NCBI GenBank assembly: GCA_903929755.1
Contig: CAIYVZ010000045.1
Location: 1-64,000, forward strand
Reading direction: 5' to 3'
Source: an uncultured Acidobacteriia bacterium
GTDB taxonomy: Bacteria; Acidobacteriota; Terriglobia; Bryobacterales; Bryobacteraceae
DNA: 64,000 nt
Part shown: positions 34,875 through 46,255 of the stretch, piece after piece
Numbering within the stretch: position 1 is the stretch's first letter
Layout of the letters: the number at the start of each line of letters is the position of its first letter
Translations under genes and position numbers: made by a program
Notes under the pieces: model-generated
Told to the model about the DNA's origin: nothing
Databases searched by the model: none
What the model saw: only the letters and a program-made list of their open reading frames with translations

Positions 34875-35624
34875 GTGTTCGTCCCCCAAACGCTTTTGAC
34901 GCGCTCCATTTCCATCGTCATTCCTGCCTATAACGAAGAGTCCCGTCTTCCGGAAACTCTGCGCCGGATCGAGACCTACATTTCTTCTGCCCAGTGGGAT
35001 CATCACGAAATTATTGTGGTTGACGACGGGTCACGCGACGGTACGGTTTCCGTAGCCGAGGCCTTTGCTTCGCAGGATCTCCATGTCCGGGTTTTGAAGA
35101 ACCCTGGAAACCGTGGGAAGGGCTACTCGGTGCGTCACGGCATGCTGGAAGCCCGGTATGAGTGGTGCCTGTTCACGGATGCCGATCTCTCCACACCGAT
35201 TGAAGAATTGGAAAAGCTGTGGGCTGCGATTATTCGGGAGACCGCGCAGGTTGCAATTGGGTCGCGTGCGCTGGACCGGTCACTTGTTGGCGTTCACCAG
35301 TCGGCATTTCGGGAAGCTTCGGGGCGGTTGTTTAACGCCGTGATGCGGTTCACGATTGGGCTGCCGATTTCGGATACTCAGTGTGGTTTCAAGCTCTTCC
35401 GCCGGGATGTCGCCCGCGAGGCGTTCAAGCGGCAGACGCTGGAGCGGTGGGGTTTCGACGTGGAAGTTCTGTTTATCGCCAGCCGCCTGGGGAACAGGAT
35501 TGCGGAAGTTGCCGTTCGCTGGGATAACGCCGAGGGCAGCAAGCTGAGCATCTGGAGCGGAGCCACGGCGTTCTGGGAACTTGCCAAAGTTCGGATGAAT
35601 AGTATTCGCGGTTTGTATCGCTAA
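34875..35624 (+). CDS. Dolichyl-phosphate-glucose-type glycosyltransferase (GT2)
   Basis: 249 residues from GTG 34875 (or TTG 34896). SISIVIPAYNEESRLPETLRR and HEIIVVDDGSRDGTV are the GT2 nucleotide-sugar fold, and LFTDADLSTPIEELEKLW supplies the D-x-D metal site; QCGFKLFRRDVA is the conserved acceptor block of ALG5/DPM-type enzymes. No membrane helix follows, unlike true DPM synthases. It is divergent from lysS and is followed by a hydrolase gene through a 16-bp triple repeat. Confidence 0.88.
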   Translation: MFVPQTLLTRSISIVIPAYNEESRLPETLRRIETYISSAQWDHHEIIVVDDGSRDGTVSVAEAFASQDLHVRVLKNPGNRGKGYSVRHGMLEARYEWCLFTDADLSTPIEELEKLWAAIIRETAQVAIGSRALDRSLVGVHQSAFREASGRLFNAVMRFTIGLPISDTQCGFKLFRRDVAREAFKRQTLERWGFDVEVLFIASRLGNRIAEVAVRWDNAEGSKLSIWSGATAFWELAKVRMNSIRGLYR

Positions 35625-35655
35625 AAGCCTGTATCGCTAGAAGCTTGTATCGCTA
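35614..35655. repeat. Three tandem 16-bp repeats at a stop/start junction
   Basis: TGTATCGCTA begins at 35614, 35630 and 35646 with fillers AAAGCC, GAAGCT and AAATGG. The first copy ends the glycosyltransferase (stop TAA), and the third copy supplies the ATG of the next gene. Period 16, so copies are in different frames. Confidence 0.85.
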
Positions 35656-35657
35656 AA

Positions 35658-36245
35658 ATGGCCCACTCACCTCAACATCACTTATTCACAAAAGGCACCA
35701 CCGGGGCAACATTGCTGTTGCTGCACGGAGAAGGCGGCGATGAGAAGGATTTTCTCCCCATCATCGCGGCGATTGCGCCTGGGGCTGGGGCGCTAAGTCC
35801 GCGGTTGTCACCTTTGGGCGAGAGTCCGGAGGAAGTTGCGGAGGACGCCGCGGCGTTCGCGCACTGGCTGGGCCATGCGATTGAGGAGTACAACCTGGAT
35901 GCCGCGCGCATCTTCGCCCTCGGGCACGGAGATGGTGCGAATTTGGCGTCGGCGCTGATTCTGCTGCATCCCGGCTTGCTGGCCGGGGCAATTCTGTTGC
36001 GGCCGCGCCGGGTGGTGGAGCCAAATCCGCTGCCGAAGCTCGCCAGCTTACCGGTCCTGGTGGCCGGTGGCGAAGGCGATGAGACCATGCCTGCCGGGGA
36101 ATCCGAGCAGTTGGCCCGGCTGCTGTCACACGTGGGTGCCGATGTGGACTATGCGCTCGCCGAGACGGGGCACGACCTGAGCCCTTCAGATTTCGTAATG
36201 TGCAAACGCTGGATTGAGGAGATGCTTCCCGCTAAGGCTGGATAA
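35658..36245 (+). CDS. Alpha/beta hydrolase (carboxylesterase/phospholipase type)
   Basis: 195 residues. LLLLHGEGGDEKDFLPIIAAI is the oxyanion-hole strand of the fold. The nucleophile elbow is altered: the expected G-x-S-x-G appears as ALGHGDGANLASA, with Asp where Ser is normal. The final His is in ALAETGHDLSPSD. It starts without a Shine-Dalgarno, inside the third 16-bp repeat. Its end overlaps larE by 14 bp on the opposite strand. The substrate is unknown; the Asp for Ser change leaves catalysis unclear. Confidence 0.75.
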   Translation: MAHSPQHHLFTKGTTGATLLLLHGEGGDEKDFLPIIAAIAPGAGALSPRLSPLGESPEEVAEDAAAFAHWLGHAIEEYNLDAARIFALGHGDGANLASALILLHPGLLAGAILLRPRRVVEPNPLPKLASLPVLVAGGEGDETMPAGESEQLARLLSHVGADVDYALAETGHDLSPSDFVMCKRWIEEMLPAKAG

Positions 36246-37059
36246 TCTTCAAAACTTCGTTCATGGCACCCTGCCGGTAGCCTTCCAGATCGAGCGTTAC
36301 ATATTTGTAGCCGAGGGCTTTGAAGATGGCCGTCAGTTTGCCGCTCATTTCCATGTTCAGGGCTTTCGGCAGTTCTTCCCGGGCGATTTCGATGCGGACC
36401 AGTTCGCCATGAAAGCGGGTTCGGAACTGCCGGAAGCCAAGGGCTTTCACTTCTTCTTCACCCACTTCCACGGTCCTTATGTTCTGGATGGTGACCGGCG
36501 TCCCGTAGGGAATTCTGGAACTGAGGCAGGCGGCTGCGGGCCGGTCCCACGTGGGCAGGCCAGCCTGGCGCGAGAGTTCGCGGATCTCGGCTTTGGTGAG
36601 GTCGGCGTCTACCAGCGGGGCTTTCACGGAGTGAAGCTGGGCGGCGCGCTGGCCGGGGCGATAATCGCCGAGATCGTCCTTATTCACGCCGTAGACGATG
36701 TGGGGCGTGCCCCGCTGTTCCCCCACCTTTTCGAGGACCGTGAAGAGTTCGTCCTTGCAATGGAAGCAGCGGTTGGCGTCGTTCCGGATGTAATCCGGGT
36801 TCTCGAACTCGCGGGTTTCCACGTATTCGTGGCGGATGCCGAACTGGTGCGCGAACGCTTCGGCGTCGGCTTTATGGGAGGCGGGGATGGAAGCGGAGTC
36901 GGCGGTGATGGCCACCGCGTGGTCCCCCAGGGCTTCGCGTGCGGCCCAGGCGAGGTAGGCGGAGTCGGTCCCGCCAGAGTAGGCCACAATCACCTCGCCC
37001 ATGTCGCGCAGCAGTCGGATCAGCGTTTCCTGTTTGGCTTGCGGCGTCATTTCTTCCAC
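36232..37059 (-). CDS. larE: ATP-dependent sacrificial sulphur transferase LarE
   Basis: 275 residues. The PP-loop is VIVAYSGGTDSAYLAW; FHCKDELFTVLEK and PAAACLSSRIPYGTPVTI follow, the latter holding the cysteine that donates sulphur in LarE. LarE thiolates the pyridinium ring of the nickel-pincer nucleotide cofactor. The usual partners larB and larC are not in the window. It lies 1 bp after trpS. Annotated as LarE rather than NAD synthetase because of the CLSSRIPYG block. Confidence 0.88.
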   Translation of the reverse strand: MEEMTPQAKQETLIRLLRDMGEVIVAYSGGTDSAYLAWAAREALGDHAVAITADSASIPASHKADAEAFAHQFGIRHEYVETREFENPDYIRNDANRCFHCKDELFTVLEKVGEQRGTPHIVYGVNKDDLGDYRPGQRAAQLHSVKAPLVDADLTKAEIRELSRQAGLPTWDRPAAACLSSRIPYGTPVTIQNIRTVEVGEEEVKALGFRQFRTRFHGELVRIEIAREELPKALNMEMSGKLTAIFKALGYKYVTLDLEGYRQGAMNEVLKIIQP

Positions 37060-37060
37060 T

Positions 37061-38053
37061 TTAAGTTGTTTCCGTGTAGATGCCCATGCGTTCTTTCACC
37101 AGGCGAACCGTGGCGTCGGCGGTGGGGCGCACGGCATCGGCCCCGGCTTTCAACACACTTTCCAGATATGCCGGGTCGGCGGTGATCTCGGCGTAGCGTT
37201 TCTGGATCGGTTCCAGCTTCGAGATGGTCATTTCTGCCACCTGCTTCTTCAGATCGCCATATCGCATGCCCTCGAAGTGGGCCTTCATCTGGTCGTTGCT
37301 CCAGTCGGAGAAGGCCTGGAAGATGTTGAGGAGATTCTGCACGCCTGGGCCCATGGTTTCGAAATCGACGCCCGGATTGGAATCGGTGGTCGCGCGCATG
37401 ATGGTCTTTTTAATGCGGTCGGGCGGATCGAGCAAAGCGACGGCATGGCCGGTGCCAGAGGCGGACTTGCTCATCTTGGCCGTGGGGTCGTCGAGGCCCA
37501 TCACGCGGGCACCGACAAGCGGCAGGCGCGTAGCGGGCATGGTGAAAGTCTCGCCGTAGAGCGAATTGAAGCGCTGTGCAATGTCCCGTGCCAGTTCCAG
37601 ATGCTGCATCTGGTCTTCACCCACCGGCACGATGTTGGCCTGGTAGAGGAGGATATCGGCAGCCATCAGGACGGGGTATTGGAAGAGGCCGTCGCCGACC
37701 GATTCCTGAGCGGAGGCCTTGGCCTTGAACTGGGTCATGCGTTCGAGCCAGCCCATGGGCGTAACGCAGGTAAGCAGCCAGGCCAGTTCCGCGTGCGCCG
37801 CGACGGTGGACTGGACCACGATCCGGGAGTGCAGCGGATCAATGCCGGCGGCGAGGAACAGGGCCGCGATTTCGCGGACTTTGGCGCGCAGTTCTTCAGG
37901 TTTTTGATAGACAGTGATGGCGTGCAGGTCAACGATGCAGAAGATGCTCTCGTAGTCGTGCTGCATCTTTACCCAGTTGCCGAGAGCACCGAGATAGTTG
38001 CCGATATGGAGGTTGCCGGACGGCTGAATGCCCGACAGGACGCGCGGAGTCAT
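37061..38053 (-). CDS. trpS: Tryptophanyl-tRNA synthetase
   Basis: 330 residues, normal for the bacterial enzyme. The HIGH motif is in IQPSGNLHIGNYLGAL, and the KMSKS loop is exact in DDPTAKMSKSASGTG. It charges tRNA-Trp. Start ATG 38053. It is followed after 1 bp by larE and preceded by 62 bp of spacer to the hpnJ stop. Confidence 0.97.
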   Translation of the reverse strand: MTPRVLSGIQPSGNLHIGNYLGALGNWVKMQHDYESIFCIVDLHAITVYQKPEELRAKVREIAALFLAAGIDPLHSRIVVQSTVAAHAELAWLLTCVTPMGWLERMTQFKAKASAQESVGDGLFQYPVLMAADILLYQANIVPVGEDQMQHLELARDIAQRFNSLYGETFTMPATRLPLVGARVMGLDDPTAKMSKSASGTGHAVALLDPPDRIKKTIMRATTDSNPGVDFETMGPGVQNLLNIFQAFSDWSNDQMKAHFEGMRYGDLKKQVAEMTISKLEPIQKRYAEITADPAYLESVLKAGADAVRPTADATVRLVKERMGIYTETT

Positions 38054-38115
38054 GATGTTAGGTGGAAACCGTTATGTTAACAGGCGCAGGAACGAGCCAC
38101 TTCGCCTCGGCGGCG

Positions 38116-39594
38116 TTATACCTGAGTTTGTAGCTGGCGCGAGCGTACTATTTGGCGGCGTTCGCGCAGGTAGCCGAAGAATTCAGAACCTTCGCGGAGC
38201 CGGCGGACCAGCATTTGCCGGTCGGTTGCCATTTCGCCCAGGAAGCGAAGGATCGGCTTTTGGCGGAAATAGAATCGCCGGTACATCCGCTCCACCGCGT
38301 CTTCAATCTCATCGGAGCGGAGATGGCTGTAGTGGAGGGAAGAGAGCTGCAGGCCGCTGCCGGAAAGGCCATTCCCGGAGGTTAAGGCACTGGCGTCCAG
38401 CCAGCCGTTTTCAGTCGCCTCCCGATGAAGCTCCGTGCCGGGATAGGGCGCGGCGATCGACACCTGAATAGAGAAGGGATCAAGCTCCTCGGCGAAGCGG
38501 ATAGTCTCTTCGATGGTTTTCTGGGTTTCCACGGGCAGGCCAATCATAAATGTGCCGTGGACCCGGATGCCGAGTTTGCGGCAGTTGCGCATGAACTGGC
38601 GGGCGGTCTCGAGGCGCAGACCCTTCTTCATCCGGTTCAGAATCTCCTGGTTGCCGGATTCGAAGCCGACCAGCAGCAGGCGCAGACCGTTGTCGCGCAG
38701 TGCTTTTAACGTGTCGTAGTCCAGGTTCGCCCGCGCATTGCAGGACCACGTCAGACCCAGCCTCTTCATGCCTTTCGCTATCTCCACAGCCCGGGCTTTG
38801 TCGATGGTGAACGTATCGTCGTCGAACATCCACTCGCGGACACGGTCGCCGAACAGAGCCTTGCCCAGTTCCATTTCACGCAGGACCGCGGCAGGAGATT
38901 TCGCCCGGTACTGATGGCCGCCGATGGTCTGCGGCCAGAGGCAAAAGCTGCATTTCGCAGGGCAGCCGCGGCCTGTGTAGAACGACACATAGGGGTGCTG
39001 CAGGTACCCGATGAAGTAGCGTTCGATTTCGAGGTCCCGCTGGTAAACCGGCAGGACGCTGGGCATGGCATCCCAGTCATGGATTAGCTCTCGCTCGGGG
39101 TTATGGCGGATCTTACCCGCAGCATCGCGCCAACTGATGCCCGTAACTTCGGAAAGCGGTTTGCCTTGAGCCACTTCGAGGCAGGTGTAGTCGAACTCGT
39201 TGCGGCAGACGAAGTCGATGGGCGGAGCGGACTGGAGGGTTTGGGCGGGCAATACTGCCACGTGGGCGCCGATGAGGCCGATCTGCGCGTGCGGGTTGCG
39301 GGCTTTGATGGCCGCGGCGCAGGCAATGTCATTGTTTAGCGAGGGCGTGCTGGTGTGCAGAATGAAGAGTTCATACTGGTTGGCCAGTGCGAGCACATCC
39401 TCCATGGTTTGCCCGTGCGCCGGGGCGTCCATCAGCTTGCTGCCCGGCACCAGAGCCGCTGGCTGCGCCAGCCACGTGGGGAACCAGTACGAGGTGATCT
39501 CTCGCTTCGCCTGGTAACGTGAACCTGCGCCTCCGTCGAAACCTTCGAACGAGGGAGGACTCAGAAACAGCGTGGCTTTAACTGAACTTCCCAT
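38116..39594 (-). CDS. hpnJ: Hopanoid biosynthesis radical SAM protein HpnJ
   Basis: 492 residues. The N-terminus (FLSPPSFEGFDGGAGSRYQ, then SYWFPTWLAQPAALVPGS) matches the HpnJ family, with a B12-binding-like domain (about residues 1-180) and a radical SAM core (GRGCPAKCSFCLWP, C-x3-C-x2-C). HpnJ is known from Burkholderia to act in forming the cyclitol ether head of bacteriohopane lipids. No other hopanoid gene is adjacent. It lies 33 bp after fecR. Confidence 0.9.
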   Translation of the reverse strand: MGSSVKATLFLSPPSFEGFDGGAGSRYQAKREITSYWFPTWLAQPAALVPGSKLMDAPAHGQTMEDVLALANQYELFILHTSTPSLNNDIACAAAIKARNPHAQIGLIGAHVAVLPAQTLQSAPPIDFVCRNEFDYTCLEVAQGKPLSEVTGISWRDAAGKIRHNPERELIHDWDAMPSVLPVYQRDLEIERYFIGYLQHPYVSFYTGRGCPAKCSFCLWPQTIGGHQYRAKSPAAVLREMELGKALFGDRVREWMFDDDTFTIDKARAVEIAKGMKRLGLTWSCNARANLDYDTLKALRDNGLRLLLVGFESGNQEILNRMKKGLRLETARQFMRNCRKLGIRVHGTFMIGLPVETQKTIEETIRFAEELDPFSIQVSIAAPYPGTELHREATENGWLDASALTSGNGLSGSGLQLSSLHYSHLRSDEIEDAVERMYRRFYFRQKPILRFLGEMATDRQMLVRRLREGSEFFGYLRERRQIVRSRQLQTQV

Positions 39595-39627
39595 GTACCT
39601 GTGATGACGAGCAGTTCAGCGGTGACG

Positions 39628-40416
39628 TTACTTTACTACTACCACGCCCGACGGGGGCAGGCCGATTGGAACGGGGGCGTGCGGGCCAACGACCGGAGGC
39701 GCGATGAGGCTGTGGACCGGGGCGAGGATGCGCTCCTGCCCGGAGCCGGGATGGTTCGCCTCGCGGACGATTTCCGCCGCCTTGCTGCGGTTGGCTTCAT
39801 GGGTTGCCGGGACGTTGAGGCGCCGCCCGGGCGCGGGCCAGACCCAGTTGGCGGAATCGAAAGCGCCGCGGCCTTCGGTCTCGCGAAGGTCGGCGATGCC
39901 GGATTCCGCCAGGTCTCCGCTATGGCCCGCGTGGACGAATTGACCACCCATCAGGGCGCGTCCGCTGTGGACGTTCAGCCGGATCGAATTGCGGGCGGGG
40001 TCGGCGTCCAGGCGATAGGCACCGGAAGTTTGGAGCGTGACCGGGCCGGCTGGCGTGTCAAAGGTCCAGTTGGCCCCGTCGGGCAGGGAAACTTCCGCAG
40101 CCACGGAACCCTGCCGGAGTTTGGCGTGGAATTGCTCCGACTCTGTGGAGATGAGGTCCAGGGAGGTGTCCCAGTTGAGCCGGAGAGTGTTCGTGGCGTT
40201 TCGCAGCGTGACCCGGGAGCCGGATTCCACGCGGATGCTATCGCCGACGCGGAGTGGCGTTCCGGCCTCGGCACCTGCCGAGGTTCCATCAGGGTGGCGG
40301 ATGGAGGCGATGCCGAAAACTTCCGAAAGCGTGGTGGTCTCCGCGCGGGCGGTTTGCATCTGGGCGACGCCTGCCAGAACCAGAAAGCAAAGCGCCGGTG
40401 GGGTGTGACGGTTCAT
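39628..40416 (-). CDS. Secreted FecR-domain protein
   Basis: 262 residues with a signal peptide (ALCFLVLAGVAQMQTARA). The FecR beta-sheet domain is visible in GTPLRVGDSIRVESGSRVTLR and LRQGSVAAEVSLPDGANWTF, ending in FDTPAGPVTLQTSGAYRLD. FecR-type domains sense or bind in the periplasm, usually upstream of a sigma factor, but no sigma gene is adjacent. The C-terminal third is proline-rich. Function unclear. Confidence 0.85.
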   Translation of the reverse strand: MNRHTPPALCFLVLAGVAQMQTARAETTTLSEVFGIASIRHPDGTSAGAEAGTPLRVGDSIRVESGSRVTLRNATNTLRLNWDTSLDLISTESEQFHAKLRQGSVAAEVSLPDGANWTFDTPAGPVTLQTSGAYRLDADPARNSIRLNVHSGRALMGGQFVHAGHSGDLAESGIADLRETEGRGAFDSANWVWPAPGRRLNVPATHEANRSKAAEIVREANHPGSGQERILAPVHSLIAPPVVGPHAPVPIGLPPSGVVVVK

Positions 40417-40498
40417 TTCACTTGAGGCCTTACCTCACCTCCAGCATACGCCTGTTTTTGGCGTCACGGGCCTCCGTAACGAAGCGGTTACCCGCCTG

Positions 40499-40515
40499 CC
40501 AGGGGCGGCCCCTGG
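40499..40515. terminator. Perfect hairpin after the DUF2520 gene
   Basis: CCAGGGG-CGG-CCCCTGG, directly after the stop of the minus-strand gene at 40517. A 7-bp perfect stem suggests a terminator, but no U-run follows. Confidence 0.4.
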
Positions 40516-40516
40516 T

Positions 40517-41312
40517 TTACACTTCTCCGCCTGGCTCCCGCAGCGTGGCTGCGGCTTCTTCGTGGCGCTGAAAGCGCTCAAACCCCAGCAGCAGCAGGTC
40601 GCGAAGAATGCGGCCTTCGCGAGCTCCCAGCGACTTCATTTGCGCTTCCAGGCTATCGACATCCGGCTCATGAACATGCCATTGCCAGCTTTGCCTGCCG
40701 CTTCTTCCGTACGCCAGAGCGGTGGTCTGGAACAAGGCGACGGCGGTTTGGGTGGCTTGTTTGTCCAGCATTCCCGTGCCGCGCAGAATATGGGCAACGC
40801 TGTCGATGAGCGGTGTAATGGCCGCGCCTCCCAGCAGCATGGCCGCTTCGAAACTCTGTTTGGCTGTGTTGGGGACAATCAGGGGCCGGCGATCCTGCGT
40901 GGCTGCCAGCCGGGTGGCGGCCGTCAGCGCTGTGCCCTGGCCACCGACGGCGAGCCTGCCTGGAATCGGACATCGGGTGATCCAGGCGAATGCGGCTTCC
41001 GCCATCGGGGCTTTCTCCATAGGTCCGGCGTCGCAGTCAATGAAGATCAGGTTCTTCTTTGCCCAATTAACCTTTGCCTCCGCGAGTTGCACGGCCAGCA
41101 ACTCCATTTGCCGCAAGGGTGCGTGAAAAAGAATCAGTTCCGTGTCCTGCAGCACCGAGGGGTCGCGCGCGGGGGTTCCAAGCCCCAGCGAATTGGCAAT
41201 GCGGCTGGCAACCCGATAGGAGACTCCAACCACGGGCCCCAGCCGGCCGGGGAGGCGGGCAATCGTTCCAGCCAGACTGGTGGCAGCGGGGCCCGCACCC
41301 ACCAGCGCAAAA

Positions 41313-41341
<29 letters not shown>
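40517..41341 (-). CDS. Rossmann-fold DUF2520 protein
   Basis: 274 residues. The N-terminal Rossmann domain has [20 protein letters not shown], a G-x-G-x-x-A nucleotide-binding loop, followed by the C-terminal DUF2520 part with [17 protein letters not shown] and a helical end. Related proteins are putative dehydrogenases near pantothenate or biotin genes; none is adjacent here. Its start overlaps the uvrB stop by 29 bp, which suggests co-transcription. Confidence 0.8.
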
Positions 41342-43319
<1,978 letters not shown>

Positions 43320-43324
43320 CCGGT

Positions 43325-44938
43325 TCAGTTTAGCTTTTCGTACCACTTCAATGTTGTACCGGAGATGCAGGTAATGTCGGGGGCGTGGTCGGCGTTCAGG
43401 TCGGCCACACTGCATGCCGCAGCCCCCATTGCCGGATCCAGGATTTTCTTTTCCCACCCGTTCGGTCCAGCCTTGTAGAGAAATACGTTCTTCGTTCCCT
43501 GCCGGAAGCTGGCGACAATTTCGTCGCGGCCATCGCCGTCAAAGTCCGCCGCAGAAATGGTGTGGCCGTCGGTAAGGGAATCGTCAATCACTTTCCGTTC
43601 CCATACCTTTCCTTTTTGTGAGTAGACGACTACTTGCGTGCCGTGCCAGCCTTCGATGGCGGCAATGAACTTGTCGTGCCCGAGATAGCCGACCGCGGCG
43701 TCGCTGGCGCCGCATTTCGGACATGCCGCGGGATCTCCCTTTGCAAGTTCAGTTCGTGTCCAGGTACCATTCTTTGCGTGCTTGTAGAGGTCAAGGCCCG
43801 AGAAACTGGAGGTAATCAAACTGTCCTGCTTGTCGCCCGGATTCCATTTCGTGACGAACACTCCGTGCTGGACGCCGAGGTTCTCCTGGCTAATGACTTC
43901 GCGCTTCCATTCACCGGGACGATAAAAGACCAGCGGTGCGTGGTCCTGCGTGTACTCCGGCGGGGCGGATTTCAGGCCGGTCAGCGGTGCGTTGATGGCG
44001 ACTTTCTTACCCGTGCCGTCAATATCGGCCCAGCGGATGCGGTGGGAGGTAGGGATGGCGTCAATCTCACGGAGCGTCCAGGGCTGCCGCGGATCTGCGC
44101 CGTGCGTCAGGACGCCCACTTTACCCACGCTCTTCGCGGCTTCGTTTTCAAACGCCCAGGCGACCACGATCTCCGGGATCCCATCGCCATCGATGTCCTC
44201 CACGGCGCAGTTGATGGCGCGCGGGAAGTTGGCCACCAGGACGTGGCGCTCCCAGGGTCCGGCCGTCCCCGGGTTCTCGTACCAGGCCAGTTCGGTCATT
44301 CCCGAGGCGACGGCGATAATGTCCGGTCTGCCGTCGCGGTTCAAATCGGCGATAACTGTTTGGTAGCCGCCCTTCAGGTCTGTGGCGATGGTGTGTTCCG
44401 CGAACTTCAGGCCTGCCGACGCAACTTTCAGGGTCCCTTTGGCTTTCGCGATGGGCAGCAGGGTGGGGTAGAACTGGACGAAAGTATTGTCCACTGCTCC
44501 GTTGGTGGCGTGGCACGCGTAACAAGAGGCGGTGGCCGGGAATACTTTGCCGGGCTTCTGTTCGGTACCGAAGCCGTAGAAAGTCCACTTGCCTGCTGAC
44601 TTGATCTCGGCTTCCACCCCGACCACGGCTTCTGTCTGGAAATGGCCACCTTTGTTGATGGAGCCCTGCGACGTGGATCCGCGAACTTCGAGAACAAACA
44701 TGGTGCCGTCCGGCCATTTGCCGCTCTGCACGAAGGCCTTGTAGGCAGCCGGTTTCACGAACACGTTGTCGAAGGCTGGATCGGAAGGGGGCGTTGCCAG
44801 TGGGCCGTAGGTCATCCCGAGGCCGGAACTGAGGAAGACCCATTCGCGGTAGTCGGCGGGGAAGGGAATTGTGTCCGGCGCGGCGGCACGCAGAAGACTT
44901 GTGGCGGCGAGTGCCAGGACCAGTAGAGAGCGCGACAT
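43325..44938 (-). CDS. Cytochrome P460 domain fused to FG-GAP/VCBS repeats
   Basis: 537 residues with a signal peptide ([20 protein letters not shown]). Residues about 20-160 form a P460-type domain: [36 protein letters not shown] and the haem-attachment C-Y-A-C-H. The rest contains FG-GAP/VCBS-like strands ([45 protein letters not shown]) with D-x-D-G-D metal loops, a secreted beta-propeller. It lies in a tight minus-strand cluster: 6 bp after the MFS gene, 5 bp before uvrB. Role is probably periplasmic electron transfer or sensing. Confidence 0.88.
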   Translation of the reverse strand: MSRSLLVLALAATSLLRAAAPDTIPFPADYREWVFLSSGLGMTYGPLATPPSDPAFDNVFVKPAAYKAFVQSGKWPDGTMFVLEVRGSTSQGSINKGGHFQTEAVVGVEAEIKSAGKWTFYGFGTEQKPGKVFPATASCYACHATNGAVDNTFVQFYPTLLPIAKAKGTLKVASAGLKFAEHTIATDLKGGYQTVIADLNRDGRPDIIAVASGMTELAWYENPGTAGPWERHVLVANFPRAINCAVEDIDGDGIPEIVVAWAFENEAAKSVGKVGVLTHGADPRQPWTLREIDAIPTSHRIRWADIDGTGKKVAINAPLTGLKSAPPEYTQDHAPLVFYRPGEWKREVISQENLGVQHGVFVTKWNPGDKQDSLITSSFSGLDLYKHAKNGTWTRTELAKGDPAACPKCGASDAAVGYLGHDKFIAAIEGWHGTQVVVYSQKGKVWERKVIDDSLTDGHTISAADFDGDGRDEIVASFRQGTKNVFLYKAGPNGWEKKILDPAMGAAACSVADLNADHAPDITCISGTTLKWYEKLN

Positions 44939-44944
44939 GTGGGT

Positions 44945-46255
44945 TTATTTTCTCACGGTTTCGCCCACTCTTACTGATGCCGCGAAAACTCCTGCCATCA
45001 CCATCGACCCGGCCAGGCACCACATCCCGGCTTCGAAACTTCCGGTCGTGTCCCGCAGGTAGCCGAAAAGATAGGGGCCGACGAACCCGCCGAGGTTTCC
45101 CACCGAGTTGATGACGCCGATTGCGGTGGCCGCTCCGGATTTGCCGAGGAAAGCCGGGGGCAGGCTCCAGAAAACCGGGAGATACGCCTGGAATGTGAGG
45201 CCGAGGAGGCAGAAACAGGTGATGACCAGCGGGAGATTGCTGCCCGACAGTATTGCCCCGCCCAGGCTACAGGCCGTCAGAAACATGGGCAGCGCCGTAT
45301 GCAGCCGCCGCTTACCGGTCCGGTGCGCCCAGTAGCCGTTCAGCAGGATGCCCGCGATGCTGAAGATATAGGGCGCGGTAGCCACCACCGTACGCCAGGT
45401 GACGGAGATGGTTTTCATGTTGTTCGTGATGGTGGGCAGGAAGAACAGAATGGCCTGATTGCCGGTCACTATCAGGAAGAATGCGATGGCGAGCAGGGTA
45501 GTTCTGGGTTCGCGCAGAGCCGCCATGATGCTGGTGCTGCCCGTTGCTTCCCTTGCCGAACGCTCACGCTCCAGAGCGGTTTCGAGCCAAAGCCTTTCGT
45601 CCGCCGGGAGCCATTTCGCGTCGCCGGGGCGGTCCGGGAGGAACCAAAGTGTCGCCAGCCCCATCACGACGGGAGGCAGACCTTCCAGGATGAAAACCCA
45701 GCGCCAGCTGGCGAGTCCGTACCAGTGCACCGTTTCCAAAATCCAGCGCGAGACGGGTGTGCCGATCACGATGGCGAGCGGCTGAGCCAGCATGAACCAG
45801 GCCTTGGCTCGGGTGCGGTCCTCCTGGCGAAACCAGTGGGTCAGGTAGACGAGCACACCGGGGAAGAAGCCCGCTTCGGCGGCTCCCAGCAGAAAGCGCA
45901 GGCCGTAGAACTGGAGTTTGGGGCTTGTGCCGCCCGGCAGCATCCCGGCGAAACCCGTCAGCGTGGCCATTACGCCCCAGGTCAGCATGATGCGGGCCAG
46001 CCAGCGGCGCGCGCTCCAGCGCTCCACGATGAGAGACCCGGGTATTTCCAGCAGGAAGTAGCCCGCGAAGAAGACGCCTGCGCCAAATCCGATAATCTCT
46101 TCGCTGAAGCCGAGCGCACCCTGCATGCCGAGCTTGGCCACGCCCACGTTGGCGCGGTCCAGGAAAGCCGTGATGTAGACGACGATCAGGAACGGCATCA
46201 GGCGGCGCGTGACGCGCTGCCGAACCCGTTCGGCGATTTCGGGCTGGTCGGTCAC
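44945..46255 (-). CDS. MFS transporter, anion:cation symporter family
   Basis: 436 residues from GTG 46255, whose first base also ends the aldolase stop (TAGTG). Twelve predicted helices; the first has AFLDRANVGVAKLGM, the D-R-A-N pattern of the ACS family that moves sugar acids, glucarate or phthalate-like anions. It follows an HpcH/HpaI aldolase gene and so probably imports the acid the aldolase degrades. The exact substrate is not determinable. Confidence 0.92.
   Translation of the reverse strand: MTDQPEIAERVRQRVTRRLMPFLIVVYITAFLDRANVGVAKLGMQGALGFSEEIIGFGAGVFFAGYFLLEIPGSLIVERWSARRWLARIMLTWGVMATLTGFAGMLPGGTSPKLQFYGLRFLLGAAEAGFFPGVLVYLTHWFRQEDRTRAKAWFMLAQPLAIVIGTPVSRWILETVHWYGLASWRWVFILEGLPPVVMGLATLWFLPDRPGDAKWLPADERLWLETALERERSAREATGSTSIMAALREPRTTLLAIAFFLIVTGNQAILFFLPTITNNMKTISVTWRTVVATAPYIFSIAGILLNGYWAHRTGKRRLHTALPMFLTACSLGGAILSGSNLPLVITCFCLLGLTFQAYLPVFWSLPPAFLGKSGAATAIGVINSVGNLGGFVGPYLFGYLRDTTGSFEAGMWCLAGSMVMAGVFAASVRVGETVRK

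Noticed and set aside
34820-34921. lysS start at ATG 34921
   Set aside because: It would overlap the divergent glycosyltransferase start, and the GGAGA/TTG pair at 34819 is a better initiation site.
36232-37059. NAD synthetase or tRNA thiolase instead of LarE
   Set aside because: All share the PP-loop, but the CLSSRIPYGTPV block and the length fit LarE.
43320-43457. Longer uvrB start upstream of ATG 43319
   Set aside because: The extra residues are unlike UvrB and overlap the P460 gene end; the family starts at MSNLFKLEV.
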